A DNA stretch of 64,000 nt from Streptomyces sp. NBC_00358 (GCF_036099295.1 NZ_CP107976.1:3224001-3288000), one strand, 5' to 3'; counted from the first letter of the stretch, positions 1 to 9,011 are shown. Numbers and translations are program-made. The notes: generated from the sequence alone by a model not told the origin.

Positions 1-210
1 CTGCCCCCGGAGGCGGACCCGGCGGCCGCCGACCGCACCGCCGCCCTGATCTTCGACGTGGTCGCCGGAGCGGTCGTCCACCGCACCCTGGTCAGCGCCG
101 AACCCGCGGACGAGGAGTGGGTGCGCTCGTTCACCCGCATCCTGCTCCTCGGCCTGACGGGCGCGACGGCCGCCGGCCCGGTCCCCCCGGAGGCGGTCTC
201 CGGCCCCTGA
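1..210 (+). CDS. TetR-family regulator, C-terminal fragment (cut by window edge)
   Basis: Only the last 69 codons are inside the window, open in frame 1 from base 1 and ending at TGA 208-210. The visible peptide (for example VVAGAVVHRTLVSAEP, then WVRSFTRILLLGL) looks like the ligand-binding and dimerisation C-terminal domain of TetR repressors. The DNA-binding half lies to the left of the window, so target and ligand cannot be judged. It points towards icmA but is separated from it by 390 bases and lies on the opposite strand (convergent). Family assignment is inferred from the helix pattern only. Confidence 0.6.
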   Translation: MPPEADPAAADRTAALIFDVVAGAVVHRTLVSAEPADEEWVRSFTRILLLGLTGATAAGPVPPEAVSGP

Positions 211-389
211 CCGACGGGGCGGGCGTCCGGAGTCGGCGCGTCGCGGGTCGGGGCCGTGCCGGTACATCCGCCCGCATCCGAACGGATCCCACCGGGGTTT
301 CGAGGTGCGAGTGGGTGACGATCCGTCCGGCCTGCGGGCATTTGATGTACCGGCACGGCCCCTCCCGAGCGCGGCCGACTGCGGGTGCA

Positions 390-443
390 AAATCCAGCCC
401 CTCCGGCGATTGAGGAGCGGGGGTCCGGGGGCGGAGCCCCCGG
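390..443. repeat. Streptomyces-type interspersed repeat ending in a GC hairpin
   Basis: The stretch CCAGCCCCTCCGGCGATTGA followed by GAGCGGGGGTCC resembles a short repeat I recall being scattered between many Streptomyces genes. It ends in a perfect 8-bp stem (CCGGGGGC / GCCCCCGG, loop GGA, 425-443) that could terminate transcription of the TetR gene. The rest of the 211-600 gap holds no gene I can support. Confidence 0.5.
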
Positions 444-546
444 GTACGGGACGGGTAGGGGCGGAGGGGGCGAGAAAAGGGCACCTGGCGCCGCGCAGGC
501 CTCGGTGGCGGAGCGGGGACCCGGCGCCCCGGGCCCGGCCCGGATG

Positions 547-594
547 CCGGGCAGCCAGGGACGCCAGGGACGCCAGGCCGCCCGGGCTGCCCGG
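547..594 (-). terminator. Inverted repeat after icmA
   Basis: CCGGGCAGCC (547-556) is complementary to GGCTGCCCGG (585-594). The 28-base loop contains two direct copies of AGGGACGCC. It lies 7 bases beyond the icmA stop codon, so it is a plausible terminator, but the loop is long. Confidence 0.4.
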
Positions 595-600
595 GGTGGG

Positions 601-2301
601 TCAGAAGCCCGCCGGCTCCGTGTACACGCCCCACTCGTCCCGCAGGACACCGCAGATCTCGCCCAGCGTCGCCTCGGCGCGGACCGCCTCCAGCATGGGG
701 GCGATCATGTTGGAACCGTCGCGCGCGGCGGCGAGCATCGCGTCCAGCGCGCCGCGCACCGCGGCCTCGTCGCGGTCCGACTTGCGCGAGGCGAGCACCC
801 GCACCTGCTCACGCTCCACCTCGTGGCTGACCCGGAGGATCTCCAGGTCGCCGGTCACGGACCCGTGGTGGACGTTGACCCCGACGACGCGCTTGTCGCC
901 CTTCTCGACCGAGCGCTGGTACTGGAACGCCGACTCGGCGATCTCCCCGGTGAACCACCCGTCCTCGATCCCGCGCAGGATGCCCGAGGTGATGGGCCCG
1001 ATGGGGTGCTTGCCGTTCGGGTGCGCCCGCAGCCCGCGCTCCTTGATCTGCTCGAAGATCTTCTCGGCGTCGGCCTCGATCCGGTCGGTGAGCTGCTCGA
1101 CGTACCAGGAACCGCCCAGCGGGTCGGCGACGTTGGCGACGCCGGTCTCCTCCATGAGCACCTGCTGGGTCCGCAGCGCGATCTCCGCGGCCTGCTCGGA
1201 CGGCAGGGCGAGCGTCTCGTCCAGCGCGTTGGTGTGCAGCGAGTTCGTGCCGCCGAGAACCGCGGCGAGGGCCTCCACGGCGGTGCGTACGACGTTGTTG
1301 TACGGCTGCTGGGCCGTCAGCGAGACACCGGCGGTCTGCGTGTGGAAGCGCAGCCACTGGGCCTTCTCGGAGGTCGCCCCGTACACGTCGCGCATCCAGC
1401 GGGCCCAGATCCGGCGGGCGGCGCGGAACTTGGCGATCTCCTCGAAGAAGTCGACGTGCGCGTCGAAGAAGAAGGACAGTCCGGGGGCGAAGACGTTCAC
1501 GTCGAGCCCGCGGGAGAGCCCCAGCTCCACATAGCCGAAGCCGTCCGCCAGCGTGTACGCGAGCTCCTGCGCGGCCGTGGAGCCCGCCTCCCGGATGTGG
1601 TACCCGGAGACGGACAGCGGCTTGTACGCGGGGATCTTCTCGGCGCAGTGCTCCATCAGGTCGCCGATGAGGCGCAGATGCGGCTCGGGCTGGAAGAGCC
1701 ACTCCTTCTGCGCGATGTACTCCTTGAAGATGTCGGTCTGGAGCGTGCCGTTCAGTACGGCGGGGTCGATGCCCTGGCGCTCGGCCGCGACCAGGTACAT
1801 GCAGAAGACCGGCACCGCGGGCCCGCTGATCGTCATCGACGTCGTGACGTCACCGAGCGGGATGTCCTGGAAGAGGACCTCCATGTCGGCCGCCGAGTCG
1901 ATCGCGACACCGCAGTGCCCGACCTCGCCGAGCGCACGGGCATCGTCCGAGTCGCGGCCCATCAGCGTGGGCATGTCGAAGGCCACGGAGAGGCCCCCGC
2001 CGCCGTTGGCGAGGATCTTCTTGTAGCGCTCGTTGGTCTGCTCGGCGTTGCCGAATCCGGCGAACTGCCGGATGGTCCACGTACGCCCCCGGTAGCCGGT
2101 CGCGTACAGCCCGCGCGTGAAGGGGTACTCCCCGGGCCAGCCGATCTGCTCGAAGCCCTCATAGTTGTCCCCGGGCCGGGGACCGTACACCGGCTCCACG
2201 GAATCACCGGAGAGCGTGGTGAAGTCGGCCTCGCGCTTGCGCGAAGCGTCGTAACGGGCCTGCCAGCGTCGGCGGCCTTCCTCGATGGCGTGAGCGTCCA
2301 T
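601..2301 (-). CDS. icmA: Isobutyryl-CoA mutase large subunit
   Basis: Substrate-binding subunit of adenosylcobalamin-dependent isobutyryl-CoA mutase, which interconverts n-butyryl-CoA and isobutyryl-CoA; the B12-binding domain is on a separate IcmB protein. The 566-aa length equals the known IcmA subunits and lacks the C-terminal B12 domain of full mutases. Two diagnostic residues support ICM over methylmalonyl-CoA mutase: Phe80 in TIRQFAGFG (Tyr in MCM) and Gln198 in KEYIAQKEW (Arg in MCM). The ATG at 2301 has GAGGG five bases upstream; a longer open frame extends to 2910 but crosses the DUF3817 gene. No icmB is present in the window. MeaB, epimerase and cobalamin adenosyltransferase lie further along. 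A perfect palindrome sits ten bases upstream of the start. Confidence 0.93.
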   Translation of the reverse strand: MDAHAIEEGRRRWQARYDASRKREADFTTLSGDSVEPVYGPRPGDNYEGFEQIGWPGEYPFTRGLYATGYRGRTWTIRQFAGFGNAEQTNERYKKILANGGGGLSVAFDMPTLMGRDSDDARALGEVGHCGVAIDSAADMEVLFQDIPLGDVTTSMTISGPAVPVFCMYLVAAERQGIDPAVLNGTLQTDIFKEYIAQKEWLFQPEPHLRLIGDLMEHCAEKIPAYKPLSVSGYHIREAGSTAAQELAYTLADGFGYVELGLSRGLDVNVFAPGLSFFFDAHVDFFEEIAKFRAARRIWARWMRDVYGATSEKAQWLRFHTQTAGVSLTAQQPYNNVVRTAVEALAAVLGGTNSLHTNALDETLALPSEQAAEIALRTQQVLMEETGVANVADPLGGSWYVEQLTDRIEADAEKIFEQIKERGLRAHPNGKHPIGPITSGILRGIEDGWFTGEIAESAFQYQRSVEKGDKRVVGVNVHHGSVTGDLEILRVSHEVEREQVRVLASRKSDRDEAAVRGALDAMLAAARDGSNMIAPMLEAVRAEATLGEICGVLRDEWGVYTEPAGF

Positions 2302-2310
2302 ACCCTCGAA

Positions 2311-2332
2311 TTTACTAGGACGTCCTAGTAAA
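2311..2332 (-). promoter_or_regulatory. Perfect 22-bp palindrome, candidate operator of icmA
   Basis: The core TACTAGGACGTCCTAGTA extends by TT/AA on each side to a perfect 22-bp palindrome. It ends 10 bases from the icmA start codon and covers the place expected for a -10 region or short leader. Its AT-rich ends stand out in very GC-rich DNA. The sequence shows the symmetry; operator function and the identity of a regulator are inference. Confidence 0.6.
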
Positions 2333-2344
2333 TGTCGATGGCAA

Positions 2345-2370
2345 ACCGCCGTACGGTCCCGTACGGCGGT
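2345..2370 (-). terminator. Hairpin terminator after DUF3817 gene
   Basis: ACCGCCGTACGG and CCGTACGGCGGT form a perfect 12-bp stem around TC. It begins 5 bases beyond the stop codon of the minus-strand gene 2376-2714 and separates that gene from the icmA promoter palindrome. Confidence 0.65.
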
Positions 2371-2375
2371 GTGGA

Positions 2376-2714
2376 TCAGGCCTTGACGGCCTCGGGGGAA
2401 GCCTCCGTGACCTGCGACTCCAGCTCGTGGCTGATGCGGCGCTCCACGAAGAAGGCGGCCGTGGGAATCGTGCCCGCCAGCAGCACCCAGAGCTGCTTGC
2501 CGACCGGCCACTTCGCCTTGGAACCCAGGTCGAAGGCGAAGATCAGGTAGACGACGTACAGCCAGCCGTGCGCGATGGCGACGACACGGGTGAAGTCCGC
2601 GGCCCCGTCGACGCCCATGCCGTACTTGGCGATCATGCTCAGGCACAACAGGACCAGCAGCACGCCGGTGACGTAGGCCATGACGCGGTAGCGGGTCAAC
2701 ACGCTCTTCTTCAT
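2376..2714 (-). CDS. DUF3817 integral membrane protein
   Basis: A 112-aa protein with three predicted membrane segments (about residues 13-30, 44-62 and 78-95) and the family hallmark: a helix with HGWLYVVYL, then a conserved lysine/tryptophan loop (KAKWP), then a last helix ending in FFVERR. DUF3817 proteins are small actinobacterial membrane proteins of unknown role. ATG start at 2714, stand-alone, with its own hairpin terminator. A second DUF3817 gene lies at 11369-11713; the two share the FFxER ending but are otherwise well diverged. Function unknown. Confidence 0.85.
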   Translation of the reverse strand: MKKSVLTRYRVMAYVTGVLLVLLCLSMIAKYGMGVDGAADFTRVVAIAHGWLYVVYLIFAFDLGSKAKWPVGKQLWVLLAGTIPTAAFFVERRISHELESQVTEASPEAVKA

Positions 2715-2843
2715 GGCACGAGGGTAACCACCCTTTTTGCGCGATCTTCACGCGCCCCCACGCCGCGCCGCGGGACCCCGGCCCGCGCCCGGTCCGCACC
2801 CGCCCCGGCGCCGCGACGGTCACGAGAGGGCCCGCCGGCCGGC

Positions 2844-3353
2844 CTACTCGTCGGCGAAGTCGTGCGCCGCGACCCGCAGCGGCCGCAGCATCGCGAAGAT
2901 CTCCGCGCACTCCTCGGCGTCGTAGACCCCGAGCCCGAAGTCCATCGACATCAGGTCGCGGGTGGCCGCGTCGCAGACCTCGCGGCCCTTGTCCGTGATC
3001 GAGGCGAGGGTGCCCCGCCCGTCGTTCGGGTTCGGGCGCTTGTCGACGAGCCCGGAGCGCACCAGCCGGTCCACCGTGTTGGTGACGGAGGTCGGATGCA
3101 CCATCAGGCGCTCGCCGATCTTGGACATCGGCAGCTCGCCCGCCTTGGAGAAGGTCAGGAGCACCAGCGCCTCGTAGCGCGCGAAGGTCAGTCCGTACGG
3201 CCGGACGACCGCGTCCACCTCGGCCAGCAGGATCTGGTGCGCGCGCATGATCGAGGTGATCGCGGCCATGGACGGCACGGAACCCCAGCGCTGCTGCCAG
3301 TGTTCGTCGGCGCGGGCGATGGGATCGAAGGCAAGACTGAGCGGCTTCGGCAC
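2844..3353 (-). CDS. MarR-family transcriptional regulator
   Basis: A 169-aa winged-helix protein. The DNA-binding region lies roughly at residues 60-125: SKIGERLMVHPTSVTNTVD gives the recognition helix region and KRPNPNDGRGTLASI the wing with the family D-x-R element. The N-terminal 40 residues and C-terminal helices would form the dimer interface. It is likely a small-molecule-responsive repressor. The gene is alone between the DUF3817 gene and an MFS gene on the same strand, about 145 bases from the latter, so it may or may not control that exporter. I place the start at ATG 3353. The ligand is unknown. Confidence 0.88.
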   Translation of the reverse strand: MPKPLSLAFDPIARADEHWQQRWGSVPSMAAITSIMRAHQILLAEVDAVVRPYGLTFARYEALVLLTFSKAGELPMSKIGERLMVHPTSVTNTVDRLVRSGLVDKRPNPNDGRGTLASITDKGREVCDAATRDLMSMDFGLGVYDAEECAEIFAMLRPLRVAAHDFADE

Positions 3354-3497
3354 GCCAAAGACCTTACCGGCCGGTCACATCGTGGTCAGCCCCGTCTCGC
3401 GTTTCGGTACACGGCCCCTCGGCGGCCAGGTTCCGGACCCCTTCGGGCGACCGGACCCACCGGCCGTCCGCGCCGCTCCCCCACCGGTCCGCCGTGA

Positions 3498-4904
3498 CTA
3501 CTCGCCCCGCGCCCCGCCGTGTCCGGTCCGCCGCGCCGCCACCGCCAGGCCCGCGCAGACCACGGTCCCCAGCACGCCCGCGCCCACGACCGTCGCCCGC
3601 ACCCCGGCGAACTCCGCCACCACCCCCGACAGGGCCATGCCCACACCCTGGATCGTCATCAGCCCGGCCGAGTTCAACGTCATGGCGCGTCCGAGCAGTT
3701 CGTCCGGCACCGCCCGCACGAACCACTGGTCCAGGCCGAGGGTGTACGCCGACCCGGCGCCCGCGAGCACCAGCAGGACCAGCGTCCAGCCGAGACCGGG
3801 CCGCAGCGCGTACCCGGCGTAGGGCAGCAGCGTGACGCAGACCAGCGGGAGCGTGAGCCGGTTGCGGGTCGCCGGCCGCAGCCTCGATCCCGCGAACAGC
3901 TCTCCCGCGATGGTGCCGACGGGCAGCGCGCACATCAGCAGCCCGAGCCCGGCCGTGCCGGCCCCGAGCCCCTCGGCGTACGGCGCGGCCAGCGCCTCCG
4001 GAGCGACGACGAACATCGACGGCGCCCAGAAGAGCAGGAGCAGCACGAGGACGCGGCGGTCGGACAGCACCTGACGGGCTCCGCCGAGGGAGTCCCGCAC
4101 GAGCGCCTGCCCCCCGTGCGCCCGCGCGGGCCGCCGCCGGGTGCCGAACCGGAGCAGCACGGCGGAGAGGAGGAAGGTGCAGACCGTGACGAGGAGCGCG
4201 TGGCGCGGGGACACGACGGTGAGCAGCAGCCCGCCGGCCCCGAACCCGGCCAGCAGCGCGCTCTGCGACAGGATCCGCAGCAGGGAGCGGCCGAGCACGA
4301 ACAGTTCCCCGTCGCCGAGGACGTCCGCGAGGGTCGCCGTCCGCGTCCCCTGGAAGACCGGGGCGACCAGGGCGAGCGCGGCCCGCATCGAGAGCAGTAC
4401 CGCGATGGGCGCGCCCGGCACCACCATCACGGCCACGCATCCCGCGCACATCAGGTCGCACACCACCAGGACCCGGCGGGCCGGGAAGCGGTCCGCGACG
4501 CCGGCCAGCAGGGTGCCGCCGATCAGATAGGGCAGGAAGCCGAGCGCGAACGTCAGGGCGCTCAGCAGCGGAGAGCCCGTCAGGTCGTAGACGAGGACGG
4601 AGAGCGTGATCTCGGCGACGACGAGTCCGAGCAGCGAGAACGCGTGCGCGGCGAAGACCGCGCGGAACTCGCGCACGGCGAACACGGGACCGTACCCGGT
4701 ACGCGCGGGAGCGGCCTCCGGGGTGCCCACCGAAGCACTCGGGACGCTCCCCAGGGCAGTCTCCACTGCGCTCCCCGAGCCGGTCTCCACGGCGGGCTTC
4801 GCGGTGCTCGTCACGGTGTCCTGCGTGGCGGGGTTCGCGGTGTCGTCCGCGGTGCCCGTCGGTGCGGGCACGCCCGTCGTGACCTTCGTCTCTGCTTCTG
4901 GCAT
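3498..4904 (-). CDS. MFS transporter, probable drug/metabolite exporter
   Basis: About 468 aa. A hydrophilic, Thr/Ala/Val-rich N-terminal tail of some 55 residues is followed by a 12-helix major facilitator core, starting near FAVREFRAVFAAHAFSLLG and including the loop LLAGVADRFPARRVLVVCDL, which matches the cytoplasmic loop 2-3 signature of MFS exporters. Start taken at ATG 4904; an in-frame extension to 5075 overlaps the divergent gene and is rejected. No strong Shine-Dalgarno is visible, so the exact start is uncertain. It is transcribed divergently from the ArsR-type regulator at 4978 across 73 bases, a classic repressor/exporter layout suggesting control by that protein. Substrate unknown. 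Confidence 0.85.
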   Translation of the reverse strand: MPEAETKVTTGVPAPTGTADDTANPATQDTVTSTAKPAVETGSGSAVETALGSVPSASVGTPEAAPARTGYGPVFAVREFRAVFAAHAFSLLGLVVAEITLSVLVYDLTGSPLLSALTFALGFLPYLIGGTLLAGVADRFPARRVLVVCDLMCAGCVAVMVVPGAPIAVLLSMRAALALVAPVFQGTRTATLADVLGDGELFVLGRSLLRILSQSALLAGFGAGGLLLTVVSPRHALLVTVCTFLLSAVLLRFGTRRRPARAHGGQALVRDSLGGARQVLSDRRVLVLLLLFWAPSMFVVAPEALAAPYAEGLGAGTAGLGLLMCALPVGTIAGELFAGSRLRPATRNRLTLPLVCVTLLPYAGYALRPGLGWTLVLLVLAGAGSAYTLGLDQWFVRAVPDELLGRAMTLNSAGLMTIQGVGMALSGVVAEFAGVRATVVGAGVLGTVVCAGLAVAARRTGHGGARGE

Positions 4905-4977
4905 GGGCGCCAGCGTGCCCGGCCCCGCTCCGGCACCGTAGAGTTTCGGCGTCAGCCGAATCTTCTGGGGTCGCGCC

Positions 4978-5961
4978 ATGCCGTCACTGCTGCACTTCGG
5001 GGAGGACGACCTCCTCAACTGCAGGTTCGCGGTGTCGCCGCTGTGGGAGACGCAGGAGGCGGTCCGCACGCTCAACCGGCCCGCGCGGCACGGCTATCAC
5101 GCGCACTGGCTGCGCCGCATACGCGCGGCGGCGGCCGGACTCGACCTGACCCCGCTGTGGCTGCTGATGCCCCAGCGCGGCTACTCCCCCGACTGGCTCG
5201 GCCCGCCGCCGCTCGGTCCGGCGGCGAGCTTCGAGGAGGAGATCGCCGCCATCCGCGCGGCCGACCCGGACATGGCCCGCGAGGAGAGCGCGCGGTCGCT
5301 CGCCGAGACGCCCGGCGCCCTCGCCTCGCCGCGCGGCCGGGCGCTGCTGGCCGACCCCGCCCGCATGGTGCGCGAACTGACCGGCCTGCTCGAACAGGCC
5401 TGGCACACCCTCGTCGAACCGGACTGGCCCCGGCTGCGCGCCCTGCTGGAGGCCGACGTCGCCTTCCACTCACGGCGGCTCGCCGAGGTCGGCCTCGGCG
5501 GGCTCCTCCCGGAGATCGACCGGCGGTTCGGCTGGCGCTCCCACACCCTGACCGTGGAGGTCGCGGGCCGGCACGAACGTCATCTCGCCGGACAGGGCCT
5601 GGTCCTCATCCCGAGCGTCTTCTCCTGGCCGGACGTGATCAGCGGCTTCGAACCGCCCTGGCAGCCGACTCTCGTCTACCCCGCGCGAGGCGTCGGCGGT
5701 CTGTGGGCCGAGCCGACGGACCGCACTCCCGACGCGCTCGTACGGCTCCTCGGGCGCGGCCGGGCCACCGTGCTCACCGCGCTCGACGAACCGGCCGGCA
5801 CGACGGCCCTCGCGCACCGGCTGCGCCTCGCGCCGTCGTCGGTGTCCGCGCATCTCGCCGCCCTGCGCGACGCGGGCCTGCTGGTCTCCCGGCGGTACGG
5901 GCACCAGGTGCTGTACGAGCGGACGCCGCTCGGGATCGCGCTGGCGTCGGGCGGCGGCTGA
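4978..5961 (+). CDS. ArsR-type winged-helix regulator with large N-terminal domain
   Basis: A 327-aa protein. The first 240 residues form a conserved actinobacterial domain (like DUF5937, starting LLHFGEDDLLNCRFAVSPL). The ArsR winged helix is at the C-terminus, about residues 250-320: AGTTALAHRLRLAPSSVSAHL followed by VSRRYGHQVLYERT as the wing. No metal-binding cysteine motif is visible, so this is not a classical metal sensor. GGGG lies about seven bases before the ATG. Being divergent from the MFS gene, it probably regulates that gene and itself. The ligand is unknown. Confidence 0.8.
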   Translation: MPSLLHFGEDDLLNCRFAVSPLWETQEAVRTLNRPARHGYHAHWLRRIRAAAAGLDLTPLWLLMPQRGYSPDWLGPPPLGPAASFEEEIAAIRAADPDMAREESARSLAETPGALASPRGRALLADPARMVRELTGLLEQAWHTLVEPDWPRLRALLEADVAFHSRRLAEVGLGGLLPEIDRRFGWRSHTLTVEVAGRHERHLAGQGLVLIPSVFSWPDVISGFEPPWQPTLVYPARGVGGLWAEPTDRTPDALVRLLGRGRATVLTALDEPAGTTALAHRLRLAPSSVSAHLAALRDAGLLVSRRYGHQVLYERTPLGIALASGGG

Positions 5962-6061
5962 CCCGGTGGCCGGGCGCCGGCCGCGCCACGCCGCTTCCCT
6001 GCCGGAATGCCCCCTTGTGCAACGATTGGTGACCGACTGTCACCTTCGCCAAGGGAGCGGC

Positions 6062-7060
6062 ATGCCCCGGCTGATCCACACCCTCGCGGCACTCGCGGTG
6101 CTCGGGTTCGTGGCGGGCTGCACGCCCGCGCCCGAGGCCGGCGGGGCCTCCGTCGCCGGGGCCGCCCCGAAGCGGTCCGGCCCCGCCGCCCGTTCACCCT
6201 TCTGGGTCGACCCGGACGGACCGGCGGCCCGGCAGATCGAGCTGTGGCGGCGGCAGGGCCGCACCCGGGAGGCCGGTCTGCTGCGGCGGATCGCGGACGA
6301 GCCGGTCGCCCTGTGGCCGGCCGGCGAACTCGACCCGGGCCCGGCGGTACGGGCGGCGACCGCGTCCGCGACCCGGGAGGGGCTGACGGCGGTGTTCGCG
6401 GCGTACGACATCCCGCACCGGGACTGCGGCCAGCACTCGGCGGGCGGAGCGGCGGACGCGGACGCCTACCGCCGGTGGATCGACCGGTTCGCCGACGCCC
6501 TCGGCGACGGCAGGGCCGTGGTGGTCCTGGAGCCGGACGCCGTCGCCCACATCGTGGACGGCTGCACCCCAGGCGAGTACCACGACGAGCGCGAGCGGCT
6601 GCTGAGCGAGGCGGTCGTCCGGCTGAAACGCCAGCCGGACACCAAGGTGTACCTGGACGCCGGAAACCCCGCCTGGATCGCCGATTCCGGGAAGCTGGTC
6701 GAGCCCCTGGAACGCGCGGGCATCGCCGACGCCGACGGCTTCGCGCTCAACGTCTCCAACTTCCAGACGGACGCGGCCAGCAGGCGGTACGGAGTACGCC
6801 TCTCCGAAAGACTCGGCGGCAAGCACTTCGTCGTCGACACCAGCCGCAACGGCAACGGCCCGCTGGAGGGCGTCTGGTGCAACCCGCCGGGCCGGGCACT
6901 GGGCACCCCGCCGACCACGGCCACCGGTGAACCCTCCCTCGACGCCTACCTGTGGATCAAGCGGCCGGGCGAGTCGGACGGAGAGTGCGGGGGCGGACCG
7001 GCGGCCGGCCGGTGGTGGCCGGACTACGCCCTGGAGCTGGCGCGCGGCCCCGTCACCTGA
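6062..7060 (+). CDS. GH6-family endoglucanase-like lipoprotein (CslZ-like)
   Basis: A secreted, lipid-anchored glycoside hydrolase family 6 protein of 332 aa. Residues 1-20 are a lipoprotein signal with the lipobox VAGC and Cys20. The GH6 signatures are IPHRDCGQ with Asp121 (pKa-modulating acid) and VVVLEPDA with Asp159 (proton donor). GGAG precedes the ATG. Family members cut beta-1,4-glucans. The gene faces glxA and overlaps its 3' end by 8 bases; with cslA-glxA it forms the set that in S. coelicolor makes and trims a beta-glucan at hyphal tips, where the GH6 partner is called cslZ. The assignment to that role rests on context. Confidence 0.82.
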   Translation: MPRLIHTLAALAVLGFVAGCTPAPEAGGASVAGAAPKRSGPAARSPFWVDPDGPAARQIELWRRQGRTREAGLLRRIADEPVALWPAGELDPGPAVRAATASATREGLTAVFAAYDIPHRDCGQHSAGGAADADAYRRWIDRFADALGDGRAVVVLEPDAVAHIVDGCTPGEYHDERERLLSEAVVRLKRQPDTKVYLDAGNPAWIADSGKLVEPLERAGIADADGFALNVSNFQTDAASRRYGVRLSERLGGKHFVVDTSRNGNGPLEGVWCNPPGRALGTPPTTATGEPSLDAYLWIKRPGESDGECGGGPAAGRWWPDYALELARGPVT

Positions 7061-9008
7061 CCCGGATCCACTTCGCCTCGGACGGGGTGCCCTGGCCGTC
7101 CGTCACGAAGAGCATGTACCAGCCGGGCGGCACCAGGGCGGGGTCCCGCGGTACGTCGACGGTGACCGAGTCCGCGGTCTTCGTCAGCCCGAGCTCGATC
7201 GACCGCTGCTCGACGTCCGTGGTGTGGGTGACGGCGCTGGGGCGCATCAGCCGGGCCCTGACGACCCGTTCGGGGTGGTCGGTGGCGAAGGTCGCCCGGT
7301 GGTTCGCGTCGAGCTCCTCGGGGCCGCGGCCGAGCACCGGACGGTTCCTGCCGTTGCGGTGCAGGGCGGGCGGGGTGAAGACCTCCATGCGCTGTTCGAA
7401 GTGGCCCAGTTTGGTGTTCCGCCGGTCGTCGAAGAGCGGGTCGGAGCCGAACGTGGCGACGCGGCCGTCGGGCAGCAGCAGCGCCTCGGAGTGGTAGTTG
7501 CGGCCCACGCGCGGAGCCGCCGCCTCATGGAAGGTGTTGGCCCTGGGGTCGTAGAACTGCGCCTTGAGGATGTTGCTGGCGCCGCGGCCGCGGTAGTCCC
7601 TGGAACCGTTGGTGGTGAAGACGGAGTCGTCCGGCATGATCACGCTGTTGAGGTAGCGCGTGCCCTGGGGAAGGTCGGGGCCGTCCCGGAAGACCGGGTT
7701 GGCCTGCTTGAGGTCGACGACGGCGGTACGGGCGGTGGACTTCCTCGACTCGCCGACCCCTCCGCCGCCCAGGATCATCACCTTCTGGTCCTGCGCGGGC
7801 GGCAGCAGCAGCGAGGCGGAGGTCTCCGTCCGGTCGGCGTCCCGCAGACCGGGCACCTTCTGGAACGTGTTGGTCCGCGGATCCCACAGGCCCGGCTCGC
7901 GGCCCTGGTCGGCGGGCCCGTACCCGGCGTTGGAGGCCGGGTAGAAGAGCTTGCCGCCCTCGGTGAGGAAGAGGGCCGGGTAGGTGGGGAAATAGCGCCG
8001 CGGTCCCGGGCTCCACTTCTTGGTCACCGGGTCGTAGATCTCGGTGTCGCCGGGGTCGATGACCCCGACGTCGTCGAGGCCGGAGACCGCGAGGACCCGC
8101 CCGTCGTCCAGCCCTACCAGGGTCGGGTACCAGCGGGCCTTGTCCATCGGGTCGACGGGGATGTACTTCTCGGCCTTCGGGTCGAACTCGTAGGCGGCCC
8201 TGATGCCCTGGAAGTCCTGCTTCTCCAGGGTGATCTTCTCCGAGAGACCGTACGTGTTGTAGGCGTCCTCGCCCCGCAGGCCGACGATCTCGTACTGGGC
8301 CTGCCGGTCGGTGACCGACCCCGGTCCCTTCTTCGCGGCCTCCACGAAGACGCGGGCCTCTCCGGCGGTGACCTCGGTCTTCCAGGGCCGCATGGCACCG
8401 GACCGGTCGTACGTGACGACCTGGTTCCGCCTGGCCCGGGGGACCGTCACGTCGACCCTGCTGACGTAGTCGACACCCGCGGGCGAGCGGAAGACGGTGC
8501 CCTTCCTGAGGACGACGGCCTTGTCGGGGTTCTCGTTCTTCACCCGCATGCCGCCGCCGGCCCGTACGACCTCGCCGTCCAGCCGTTCGTAGCGGGCGGT
8601 GCCGCCGGCCACGAGCATTCTGCCGTCGGGGAGCTGTGCGTGGCCGGCGCAGAAGAAGTCGTCCGGGGTGGGGATCTTCTTGAAGGTGTCCGTCCTCGGA
8701 TCCCACAGGACCGTGTCGAAGGACCCCTCGTCGAACTTCTTCTGCTCGTTGCCCGATCCGGCGACGATGAGCACCTTCCCGGTGTGCAGGAGCGCCGCGT
8801 GGATCGCGTTGGTGCGGTACTCCTCGGGGATGTCGACCGGGCTCCAGGAGCCGTACTTCGCCATGTAGGCGGGCCGGGAGATCTCGTACTCGTGGTACCG
8901 CTCGCCGGCGAAGCCGAGGGCGGCCGGGGCGTTGAGTCCCGCGAGGACGGCGATTCCCGCGATGCCGAGCACCGTCTTCTTCGTCTTCTTCGAGGGCCGG
9001 TACGCCAT
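7053..9008 (-). CDS. glxA: Copper-radical oxidase of the galactose-oxidase fold
   Basis: A 651-aa mononuclear copper oxidase with a Tyr-Cys radical cofactor, needed in Streptomyces for the tip glycan made by CslA. Residues 12-33 form an N-terminal membrane anchor or signal. Kelch-type propeller blades follow. By alignment with galactose oxidase, Cys120 in DFFCAGH and Tyr294 in RWYPTL would form the thioether cofactor; Tyr505 and His506 in NYHSEALLLPDG and His595 in VTHTTD would be the copper ligands. The C-terminal beta domain ends with YMLFVTDGQGTPS. The start lies 3 bases after the cslA stop, so the two genes form an operon with likely coupled translation. The stop overlaps the convergent GH6 gene. 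Confidence 0.9.
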   Translation of the reverse strand: MAYRPSKKTKKTVLGIAGIAVLAGLNAPAALGFAGERYHEYEISRPAYMAKYGSWSPVDIPEEYRTNAIHAALLHTGKVLIVAGSGNEQKKFDEGSFDTVLWDPRTDTFKKIPTPDDFFCAGHAQLPDGRMLVAGGTARYERLDGEVVRAGGGMRVKNENPDKAVVLRKGTVFRSPAGVDYVSRVDVTVPRARRNQVVTYDRSGAMRPWKTEVTAGEARVFVEAAKKGPGSVTDRQAQYEIVGLRGEDAYNTYGLSEKITLEKQDFQGIRAAYEFDPKAEKYIPVDPMDKARWYPTLVGLDDGRVLAVSGLDDVGVIDPGDTEIYDPVTKKWSPGPRRYFPTYPALFLTEGGKLFYPASNAGYGPADQGREPGLWDPRTNTFQKVPGLRDADRTETSASLLLPPAQDQKVMILGGGGVGESRKSTARTAVVDLKQANPVFRDGPDLPQGTRYLNSVIMPDDSVFTTNGSRDYRGRGASNILKAQFYDPRANTFHEAAAPRVGRNYHSEALLLPDGRVATFGSDPLFDDRRNTKLGHFEQRMEVFTPPALHRNGRNRPVLGRGPEELDANHRATFATDHPERVVRARLMRPSAVTHTTDVEQRSIELGLTKTADSVTVDVPRDPALVPPGWYMLFVTDGQGTPSEAKWIRVR

Positions 9009-9011
9009 GGC

